A stretch of DNA of 64,000 nucleotides from Agrobacterium genomosp. 13 str. CFBP 6927 (GTDB lineage: Bacteria > Pseudomonadota > Alphaproteobacteria > Rhizobiales > Rhizobiaceae), in assembly GCA_900012615.1 (NCBI GenBank), contig LT009756.1, positions 35,850 to 99,849 of the forward strand, read 5' to 3'. Every line of letters begins with the position of its first letter. Positions within the stretch are counted from its first letter, which is position 1. The notes under the pieces were generated by a model. It was not told where the DNA came from. It ran no database searches and saw only the letters and a list, made by a program, of their open reading frames with translations. This document shows, one piece after another, positions 8,471 to 14,940 of the stretch. A program made the position numbers and the translations under genes.

Positions 8471-10771
8471 TCAGTTCCCCATCAATATATCAAGCAGGGT
8501 CGTCTGCTTCGGCCCGGATGTGGCAGGTGCCTGAGCGCCGATATCGGCTGGCGGCACGGGTCCGTTTCCGGCTGAGTAGCCGGGTTCCATGTCGCGTGAG
8601 GGAATGTTTGTCGGCGGCATGGGCGCACCCGGCTGACCGGCGTTTGGCGAAACGGGTGCCTCGGGATAGGCGCGGTTATTTGTGGAGCCTCCGCCAAGCG
8701 CATTGGAAATGATGTCGCCGATGGAGGAGGGTGCGTTTTCAGGTGACGGCTGCTGCATTTCCCCAAGGGATGGTACATTGCCAGCGCCAAGCCCGAAGAG
8801 GGGCGACGGAGAGAGCCCGGAATGGGCGGCAGTCATGAAATCCTTCCAGGCCTTTGCCGGCAACCCGCCGCCGGTGACCTTTTTCATCGACGTACCATCG
8901 TCATTGCCGAACCAGACGCCCGTGGTCAGGTTGCTTGTATAACCGACAAAAAGTGCGTCGCGGAAAGACTGCGTCGTGCCGGATTTTCCGGCCGCCTGCC
9001 AGCCTTGCAGGCGCGCGGCCTTTCCGGTGCCTTCGGTGATGACGCGTGACAACATGCCGTTCATGGTCGCGGCGATCTCTTCGCTCAGCACGCGCGGCGG
9101 ATTGTCGTATTTGTTTTCGTACAGCACCTTGCCATCTGCGTCGGTGATGCGCTTGACGACATGGGGTGTCGCCTTGTAGCCGCCATTCATGAAGGGGGCG
9201 TAGGAGGCCGTAAGCTCCATCAGCGACACTTCCGAAGTGCCGAGCGCGATGGAAGCATTGTTCTGCAGCTCCGATTCGATGCCCATGCGATGCGCCACCT
9301 GGGTCACCCGATCGGGGCCGACTTCCATCACCAGCTGCGCGGCAATGGTGTTCAGCGAATTGGCGAGTGCCGTGGCAAGCGTGACTTCGCCACGATATTT
9401 CTTCTCATAGTTTTCCGGTGTCCAGTTTCCGATGCGGACCGGGCCGTCATTGCGAATGGTGTAAGGTGTAAGCCCCGATTCGAGCGCGGCGACGTAAACG
9501 AAAGGCTTGAATGCCGAGCCGGGTTGCCGTTTCGCCTTGGCGGCGCGGTTGAACTGGCTTTCGGCATAATCCGCCCCGCCCACAACGGCCCGGATCGCGC
9601 CGGTACCATCGATGGAAACCAGAGCCGCCTGCGAGGCGCCCTGCTTCTTGCCGTCTCCCTGCAGAACATGGCTCAGCGCTTTTTCAGCGTCGCGTTCGAG
9701 ATTGGGGTCGATGGTCGTGTCGACGACGATGTCCTGCTTGACGTCGCCAATCAGGCCGCGAACTTCCTCCAGCACCATATCGGCGGCATAATGCTCGGCG
9801 CCGGACCAGAAACGTTTGGCCTTGGTCGGCGGCTGCGACATGGCGGTCTTGATCTCGTCATCGGTGATGAAGCCGACATCCCGCATGGATTGCAGCACGA
9901 CCTGCGCCCGCTGTTCCGCTGCCTGCGGGTCACGCGCCGGTGAAAGGCGCGAGGGTGCTTTGAGAAGCCCGGCAAGTGTTGCGGCTTCACCAAGATTAAC
10001 GTCGCGTGCGGATTTGTTGAAGTAGCGCCGGGAGGCGGCTTCAACACCATAGGCGTTGGATCCGAAATAGACACGATTGAGATACATCGCGAGGATCTGG
10101 TCCTTGGTGTATTTATGCTCCAGCCAGAAGGACAACAGCACTTCCTGAACCTTGCGCTCAAGCGTTCGGTCGGGCGACAGGAAGAGGTTTTTCGCCAGCT
10201 GCTGCGTCAGCGTCGAGCCGCCCTGCACGGTCCGCCCCGTCAGCACATTGGTGACGATGGCGCGCCCAAGACCAAGGGGATCGACACCGAAATGCGAATA
10301 AAAACGTCGGTCCTCGATCGCCATCACCGCTTGCGGAATGTACGGCGACATGTCTTCGAGCGCGAGGGCCTCGCCACCCGTGGTGCCGCGATTGGCAAGC
10401 ACGCTGCCGTTCACTGACACGATCTTCACATTCGGCGGGCGTTCGGGAATGGACCAGCTGCTGGCGCTCGGCATGCGCGCGCCATAATAAAAGACCAGAC
10501 CGGCAATGCCGATCCCACCCCAGATGCCAAGCACGATGCACCAGTAAATCAGGGAACGGATCATGCCCGTCGAGCCACGGCCGGAACTGCGGCTGCGCTT
10601 TTCCCTTTTTTGCGATTTGGCGCGACCGCTGGCCGGCTTTGATTTCTTGGCAGGCTGTTTCGCTGTTCCGCTGATACGCTCGCTGGCATCGAGGCGCAGG
10701 TCATCGCCGGACTCGTGGAAATCCCCGAAGGAAGGTTCTACCCGTTCGCGTGATTTGCCCTTGCCTGCCAT
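8471..10771 (-). CDS. Class A penicillin-binding protein (PBP1 family)
   Basis: A bifunctional peptidoglycan glycosyltransferase/transpeptidase of 766 residues. A basic, disordered cytoplasmic tail of about 70 residues precedes one membrane helix (71-95). The GT51 domain has the catalytic Glu153 in EDRRFYSHFG and the GGSTLTQQLAKNLFL motif (184-198). The transpeptidase domain shows the Ser419-Ala-Phe-Lys422 tetrad, Ser472-Leu-Asn474 and the Lys596-Ser-Gly-Thr599 box. The last 120 residues are Pro/Gly-rich and low in complexity. Rhizobia have several class A enzymes; by the short periplasmic loops this resembles the PBP1a/1b2 type, but I cannot assign the paralogue securely. It is a monocistronic-looking gene. 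Confidence 0.93.
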   Translation of the reverse strand: MAGKGKSRERVEPSFGDFHESGDDLRLDASERISGTAKQPAKKSKPASGRAKSQKREKRSRSSGRGSTGMIRSLIYWCIVLGIWGGIGIAGLVFYYGARMPSASSWSIPERPPNVKIVSVNGSVLANRGTTGGEALALEDMSPYIPQAVMAIEDRRFYSHFGVDPLGLGRAIVTNVLTGRTVQGGSTLTQQLAKNLFLSPDRTLERKVQEVLLSFWLEHKYTKDQILAMYLNRVYFGSNAYGVEAASRRYFNKSARDVNLGEAATLAGLLKAPSRLSPARDPQAAEQRAQVVLQSMRDVGFITDDEIKTAMSQPPTKAKRFWSGAEHYAADMVLEEVRGLIGDVKQDIVVDTTIDPNLERDAEKALSHVLQGDGKKQGASQAALVSIDGTGAIRAVVGGADYAESQFNRAAKAKRQPGSAFKPFVYVAALESGLTPYTIRNDGPVRIGNWTPENYEKKYRGEVTLATALANSLNTIAAQLVMEVGPDRVTQVAHRMGIESELQNNASIALGTSEVSLMELTASYAPFMNGGYKATPHVVKRITDADGKVLYENKYDNPPRVLSEEIAATMNGMLSRVITEGTGKAARLQGWQAAGKSGTTQSFRDALFVGYTSNLTTGVWFGNDDGTSMKKVTGGGLPAKAWKDFMTAAHSGLSPSPLFGLGAGNVPSLGEMQQPSPENAPSSIGDIISNALGGGSTNNRAYPEAPVSPNAGQPGAPMPPTNIPSRDMEPGYSAGNGPVPPADIGAQAPATSGPKQTTLLDILMGN

Positions 10772-10919
10772 TCAGCCGAAGTCGCTCCTTATTCGCGAAA
10801 CCGCGCGCATCCCACCATGGATTTGAGGCTTCTATGCCTGCGCGATCCTTAATCCACGATGAAGAGTTTAAATGCGGCAATTTAAGGCGGGGTTAAGTCC
10901 TGAAAGGATCAAATCGGCG

Positions 10920-11378
10920 TCATTGGCAGACGTCGACCCATTCCGCCCGCGTCAGTCGCGCCATCATGTCGGGTGAAATCCGCACCGCCGCATTGGTGGC
11001 ACCGGCTGCCGGAACCACCTCGGTGTAGTTTTTGAGAGAGATGTCGCAAAACACTGGAAGCGGCGAGGGCAGCCCGAAAGGGCAGACGCCACCAACGGGA
11101 TGGCTGGTTACCGCAACCACCTCTTCAGGTCCGAGCATGCGCGGTTTGGCGCCGAAATGATCGCGGAATTTGCGGTTGTCCAGCCGTTTCGTGCCGGCGG
11201 CGACCACGAGAAGAATGGTGTCGCCCGCCTTCAGGCAGATCGTTTTGGCGATCTGGTCTGGATCGACGCCGTGTGCTTCGGCAGCCAGCGCAACCGTCGC
11301 CGAACTCGCTTCGGTTTCGATCACGGCCACTTCGGGTGACTTCTCGGTGAAAAAGGCTCTGACGGATTCGATGGTCAT
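10920..11378 (-). CDS. YbaK/EbsC-type aminoacyl-tRNA deacylase
   Basis: A 152-residue single-domain protein of the YbaK/ProX family, which hydrolyses mischarged tRNAs (Cys-tRNA(Pro) by YbaK, Ala-tRNA(Pro) by ProXp-ala). The core strand-helix pattern includes DPDQIAKTICLKAGDTILLVVAAGTKRLDN and the signature TSHPVGGVCPFGLPSPLPVFCD near residues 91-112. The catalytic-type lysine sits in AKTICLK. The length is normal. A 149-base gap separates it from the PBP gene downstream, and both are on the minus strand. The precise tRNA substrate is not deducible from sequence alone. Confidence 0.9.
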   Translation of the reverse strand: MTIESVRAFFTEKSPEVAVIETEASSATVALAAEAHGVDPDQIAKTICLKAGDTILLVVAAGTKRLDNRKFRDHFGAKPRMLGPEEVVAVTSHPVGGVCPFGLPSPLPVFCDISLKNYTEVVPAAGATNAAVRISPDMMARLTRAEWVDVCQ

Positions 11379-11499
11379 GCGTATTTATTAGGCGGTAAGC
11401 GGAGAGGCTTCAAGATGCCACCAGATAGCTATGCATTTTGCGCAATGCTGCGCTGCAATGAATCGTCTGTTTTTTAAGCGGGTATCCTGTAAATTCAAA

Positions 11500-11617
11500 T
11501 CATCGAAGCGACGCACTCCTCCTCCCAGCGTCGCCCGATTGGACTGACAATACTCCTCCTCCCAATTGTCAGTCAGTTTCAAGAACCCGGCGCACCTCCT
11601 CCCGCGCCGGGTTTTTG
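11500..11617 (+). ncRNA. Three-hairpin sRNA with CCUCCUCCC loops (alpha-r14 / cuckoo RNA type)
   Basis: Three consecutive perfect hairpins each expose an anti-Shine-Dalgarno motif in the loop. Hairpin 1 pairs GCGACGC (11508-11514) with GCGTCGC (11528-11534). Hairpin 2 pairs GACTGACAAT (11542-11551) with ATTGTCAGTC (11565-11574). Hairpin 3 pairs AACCCGGCGC (11584-11593) with GCGCCGGGTT (11604-11613) and continues into T5, making it the terminator. Loops read ACTCCTCCTCCCA twice and ACCTCCTCCC once. This matches the alpha-r14/cuckoo (CcsR-like) sRNAs of alphaproteobacteria, thought to mask ribosome binding sites or titrate an RNA-binding protein. The 5' end is estimated; no clear promoter was seen. 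Confidence 0.85.
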
Positions 11618-11690
11618 CTGTTTAAGGGCTTGTTTCCCGCGCCTTTCATTTTCCGTTGGTTCACAAAGCTCGTCCGGTTTTTCAAAGAAA

Positions 11691-11719
11691 CTTGACTTTT
11701 CGCCCCTGCCAACCTAGGT
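11691..11719 (+). promoter_or_regulatory. Housekeeping promoter of cspA
   Basis: CTTGAC (11691-11696), a 17-base spacer, then CTAGGT (11714-11719) match the rhizobial sigma-70 consensus CTTGAC-N17-CTATAT closely. Transcription would start near 11726, giving a cold-shock-type 5' leader of about 130 nt. The leader contains a GCACTGC/GCAGTGC inverted repeat (11811-11826) and a GGAAGGAA ribosome site just before the start codon. Confidence 0.65.
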
Positions 11720-11857
11720 GTTCGCCCATCGATATTTGTTTGACGACCAGAGCTTCGGCACCTTTTTGAGGTGCGCACGACGATCTTTCCTTCAAATTCG
11801 ACCCAAGACCGCACTGCGTGCAGTGCAAATACAATTTGCCAACGGAAGGAAATCGTT

Positions 11858-12067
11858 ATGGCGACTGGTACAGTAAAGTGGTTCAACGCAACCAAGGGCT
11901 ACGGCTTCATTCAGCCTGACGACGGTTCGCAGGACGTCTTCGTTCACATCTCCGCAGTTGAGCGCGCTGGTCTGACCGCCCTCAACGACGGTCAGAAGCT
12001 CTCCTACGAGCTGATGCAGGATCGCCGCTCGGGCAAGATGTCCGCAGGCAACCTCGTTGCTGCCTGA
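11858..12067 (+). CDS. Cold shock protein CspA family
   Basis: A 69-residue cold-shock-domain protein that binds single-stranded RNA and DNA and melts RNA structure. Both nucleic-acid binding motifs are present: RNP1 as KGYGFIQPD (near residues 14-22) and RNP2 as DVFVHISA (near 27-34). The fold starts with the classic TGTVKWFNATKG. The start codon is set by AACGGAAGGAA 8 bases upstream and by the family N-terminus. A long leader and its own promoter precede it, and an intrinsic terminator follows 40 bases downstream, so it is monocistronic. Confidence 0.96.
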   Translation: MATGTVKWFNATKGYGFIQPDDGSQDVFVHISAVERAGLTALNDGQKLSYELMQDRRSGKMSAGNLVAA

Positions 12068-12107
12068 CTAAGCGCTCTGGCCCTGAGGGGCCATTGACAT
12101 CAAATGG

Positions 12108-12138
12108 AAAGGCCGGATTTTTCCGGCCTTTTTCTTTT
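12108..12138 (+). terminator. Intrinsic terminator of cspA
   Basis: AAAGGCCGGA pairs with TCCGGCCTTT (12122-12131) and runs into TTTTCTTTT, a standard Rho-independent terminator 40 bases after the cspA stop. Confidence 0.9.
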
Positions 12139-12199
12139 GCGGAGACGGCCCGCAACCGACCGGTCTTGAAAAAGGCAAACCGCATACCAATATAGGGTT

Positions 12200-12426
12200 C
12201 AACGGTGTTCCGGACAGGAGCCGTCAGGCTGGCATGTATAAAAGTGCCGCTGTTCTCGCGTTAACCAAAGATTAACCGAAACAGCTGATCCTGATGGTGA
12301 AAGCAGCGTCGACACGATCGACGCGCTCAGGAACATCAGACCGTTTGAACGCTTTGACCACGGATGTACTGGCACTGACGAAAAAACGGATGGAAAGGTC
12401 GGGCTTGCCCGGCCTTTTTGTTTTTT
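12200..12426 (+). ncRNA. Candidate unassigned small RNA between cspA and the dipeptidase gene
   Basis: No coding frame is supported here, yet the stretch has the signs of a transcription unit. CTTGAA (12165-12170), 17 bases and CAATAT (12188-12193) form a rhizobial-type promoter. A terminator hairpin AAAGGTCGGGC/GCCCGGCCTTT (12394-12417) is followed by a T-rich tail. The terminator has its T-run only for the plus strand, whereas the nearest gene is on the minus strand. Inside, GCGTCGA-CACGA-TCGACGC forms a hairpin enclosed by a second pairing of TGATCCTGA with TCAGGAACATCA (about 12287-12342). I do not recognise the family. The 5' end is inferred from the promoter. Confidence 0.45.
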
Positions 12427-12444
12427 GGCGTCCAAAAACAAAAT

Positions 12445-12474
12445 GAGGAGGCGTCGAATAGCCGGCGCCTCCTC
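12445..12474 (-). terminator. Intrinsic terminator of the M20 dipeptidase gene
   Basis: On the minus strand GAGGAGGCG (12474-12466) pairs with CGCCTCCTC (12453-12445) and is followed by ATTTTGTTTTT. It lies 10 bases after the stop codon. Confidence 0.8.
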
Positions 12475-12483
12475 TCTATTTGA

Positions 12484-13875
12484 TTACTTCGCTGCGAGCG
12501 CGTCGAGAATGCGCACCCATGAGCGGATGCCCTTGTGGAAGGACTGCAGGTCGTATTTTTCATTCGGCGAATGAATGCGGTCATCGGTAAGGCCAAAACC
12601 GACGAGCAGCGAATCCATGCCCAGCATCTTCTGGAAATCGCCGACGATCGGGATCGAACCTCCCATGCCGATCACGACGGCGGGTTTGGGCCACTCTTCC
12701 GAAAGCGCATTCTTGGCCTTCGTCAGGACGGGTGAATCATAGGAAAGCTGGATGGCCGGCGATGCGCCGTGCTCATGAAACTCTACCGAGCAATCCGCCG
12801 GGATTTTCGAGCGGACATAGGCCCGGAAACTCTCACGGATGGCTGCCGGGTTCTGCTCTCCAACGAGGCGGAAGGAAACCTTGGCAGACGCCTTGGCGGC
12901 GATCACGGTCTTGAAGCCGTCGCCGGTATAGCCGCCGATAATGCCGTTTACCTCCGCCGTCGGACGCGCCCAGGTCTGCTCCAGCACGGAGCGACCCTTT
13001 TCACCGGAAGGTACTGAAAGGCCGACCTCACCGAGGAAGGCCTCTGCACTGCGGCCCAGCGTTTCCCAGGAGGCCTTGATATTGGCAGGGGTTTCCTCCA
13101 CGCCATCGTAGAAGCCGGCAAGTGTCACCCGGCCGGTCTCGTCATGCAGGCCGGCGAGAATATCGGTCAGGATGTGGATGGGATTTGCGGCAGCGCCACC
13201 GAAAAGGCCGGAATGCAGATCGCGGTCGGCTGCGGTGATGACGATCTCCTCGCCGACCAGGCCACGAAGGGCAGCGGCAATGGCGGGCGTATCGCGGTCC
13301 CACATGCCGGTATCGCATACCAGCGCGTAGTCGGCCTTCAACTCATCGGCATTTGCTTCAAGAAACGGCTTCAGAGACGGTGAGCCGGATTCTTCCTCGC
13401 CTTCGAAAAGAATGGTGACGCGCACCGGCAGGCCGCCATTGACCGCCTTATAGGCGCGGCAGGCTTCCACGAATGTCATCAGCTGGCCCTTGTCGTCAGC
13501 CGTCCCGCGCCCGGTGATCACCTGCCGGCCGGCGCCGATATCCTTCACGGCAGGCTCGAACGGATCATTTTCCCAAAGATTGAGCGGATCGACCGGCTGC
13601 ACATCGTAATGGCCGTAGAAAAGCACATGTGGGGCGTCTTTCGTGGCTGCGTCGTGATGCGCCACCACCATCGGATGGCCGGCCGTATCGCGAACGGAGG
13701 CCTCAAAACCCAATGAGGAAAGGCTTCTCACCAGCCATTCCGCCGCCTTGCGGCATTCCGCCTTGTAAGCAGGGTCCGTGGAAATCGACGGAATGCGTAC
13801 GAGTTCGAACAGCCGCTCGAGGCTGGAGGTGAGGTTGTCGTCGGCCGTGGAAAGAATGGGGGAAACGTCTGTCAT
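12484..13875 (-). CDS. M20 family metallodipeptidase
   Basis: A 463-residue zinc aminoacyl-peptidase of the M20/M25/M40 family, subgroup of dipeptidases like carnosinase/DUG1. Metal-binding segments are visible: VLFYGHYDVQPVDP (His and Asp, near residues 87-100), TGRGTADDKGQ (bridging Asp), LFEGEEESGSPSL (catalytic Glu pair) and VCDTGMW. The dimerisation lid domain contains the invariant-type LHSGLFGG segment, and the C-terminal metal His is in DDRIHSPNEKYDL. The ATG at 13875 has AGGA eight bases upstream; an ATG five codons earlier (13890) is less well placed. It is probably a cytosolic enzyme for small peptides. The natural substrate is unknown. Confidence 0.92.
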   Translation of the reverse strand: MTDVSPILSTADDNLTSSLERLFELVRIPSISTDPAYKAECRKAAEWLVRSLSSLGFEASVRDTAGHPMVVAHHDAATKDAPHVLFYGHYDVQPVDPLNLWENDPFEPAVKDIGAGRQVITGRGTADDKGQLMTFVEACRAYKAVNGGLPVRVTILFEGEEESGSPSLKPFLEANADELKADYALVCDTGMWDRDTPAIAAALRGLVGEEIVITAADRDLHSGLFGGAAANPIHILTDILAGLHDETGRVTLAGFYDGVEETPANIKASWETLGRSAEAFLGEVGLSVPSGEKGRSVLEQTWARPTAEVNGIIGGYTGDGFKTVIAAKASAKVSFRLVGEQNPAAIRESFRAYVRSKIPADCSVEFHEHGASPAIQLSYDSPVLTKAKNALSEEWPKPAVVIGMGGSIPIVGDFQKMLGMDSLLVGFGLTDDRIHSPNEKYDLQSFHKGIRSWVRILDALAAK

Positions 13876-14091
13876 CGCTGATCCTGTCATGTCTGTCGTG
13901 ACCCGGCGATAAGACGAAACATCCGGGCATCGCGCATCGCGGGAAACAAGGGGCAGGCGTGCCGTGAATCGGCAAACGCGCAGCCGCCGGAACGATAGAG
14001 CAGTTCGAGAAAACTGCGAAGCGGTTTTCCGCCCGGAACCCGGCTATCTCGGCGATGAAAGGCTCGGCAGCAGGGAGACGAATTTGGGGCG

Positions 14092-14526
14092 CTATTTCGC
14101 TTTCTTGGCGCTGTCGATTGCCCGGCGCATATATTCCAGCAGAAGCTGTTTTTCAAAACGCCTGAAATCCTTGAGCAGTGCGTCCTCTGTCGCCTCGGAG
14201 GCGGCGATGGCGTTCGCCTCCAGATCCCGGCCGCGCTGCGTCAGTTCGATGATCTGGGCACGGCGGTCGCTTGGATGGGATTTGCGCAGGATCAGCCCGT
14301 CACGCTCCATACGCGATAACGTATTGGCGAGTGTTGCCTGTTCGATGTCGATTCTATCAAGCAATTGCCGCTGCGTCAGGCCTTCCTCATGCCAAAGCTC
14401 GATGAGAATCGGGAATTGCCCGGGAGAGAAACCCAATGCGGCAGCTCGCTTCTGGAGCGCCATGGTGAATTCCCTTGCCATTCTCGCGGCGAGATAGATC
14501 GCCGATTCGTCCCGGGAAAAACCCAT
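14092..14526 (-). CDS. MarR family transcriptional regulator
   Basis: A 144-residue winged-helix regulator. The N-terminal helix (SAIYLAARMAREFTMALQKRAAALGFSPGQFPILIELWH) precedes the DNA-binding region GLTQRQLLDRIDIEQATLANTLSRMERDGLILRKSHPSDRRAQII, whose DRR wing is characteristic of MarR. ATG 14526 fits family length; longer in-frame reading to 14640 runs through the promoter and operator and into the sRNA terminator, so it is rejected. A perfect 16-bp palindrome 51 bases upstream is the likely self-operator. The ligand and other targets are unknown. It sits tail to head with the alpha-r7-type sRNA on the same strand, an arrangement conserved beside polA in rhizobia as I recall it. Confidence 0.9.
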   Translation of the reverse strand: MGFSRDESAIYLAARMAREFTMALQKRAAALGFSPGQFPILIELWHEEGLTQRQLLDRIDIEQATLANTLSRMERDGLILRKSHPSDRRAQIIELTQRGRDLEANAIAASEATEDALLKDFRRFEKQLLLEYMRRAIDSAKKAK

Positions 14527-14576
14527 TCGTCTGTCCGTAAACTTCGTAGCCAGCGCATTCCGCGCAATTTCGATAG

Positions 14577-14592
14577 TGCGATATATATCGCA
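14577..14592. promoter_or_regulatory. Perfect palindrome, likely MarR operator
   Basis: TGCGATATATATCGCA is a 16-bp perfect dyad lying 51 bases upstream of the MarR start codon. The AT-rich centre GATATAT could also serve as the minus-strand -10 element, so repressor binding would block transcription. Size and symmetry fit MarR dimers. Confidence 0.6.
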
Positions 14593-14624
14593 TGATATGT
14601 TTAAGCCAGCCTGGAAAATGGCGC

Positions 14625-14772
14625 AAAATAAAACCGCCATGGCCGGGAGGGGTCGGCCATGGCGGTCATATTGGAGGACAAAGGCCCGGAGAGGGGGAAA
14701 GGCCTTTGTCCGGTCTGATGCGGCGGGGGACGAGCCTACAATCAGACTACGGCGTGATCAGGCGCCGTCCCC
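14625..14772 (-). ncRNA. alpha-r7 family small RNA (Smr7C-like)
   Basis: Read on the minus strand there are three hairpins with C-rich loops. The first pairs GTCTGAT (14747-14741) with ATCAGAC (14719-14713) around a loop containing GTCCCCCGCC. The second pairs GGACAAAGGCC with GGCCTTTGTCC (14711-14701 with 14686-14676) around TTTCCCCCTCTCCG. The third pairs ACCGCCATGGCC with GGCCATGGCGGT (14666-14655 with 14644-14633), loop GACCCCTCCC, and ends in TTTTATTTT. Length (about 148 nt), three-hairpin plan and position next to polA and a MarR gene match the alpha-r7 family of rhizobia, a trans-acting sRNA whose CCUCCC loops pair with ribosome binding sites. The 5' end near 14772 is estimated. Confidence 0.85.
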
Positions 14773-14940
14773 TAAGAAATGTGTCTGCAAATGCGGCTTT
14801 TCAAGGGAAAATCCATTACAAATCGGTAACGTTCGGGTGAATTTCACGGGCTTTTCCGGACGCTTCGCTTCATACGCTTTGCGGTGCGTTATGCGAAGTT
14901 TCTATGGACGTCAAAACGGCCCCGCGTTATCCATATCGCC

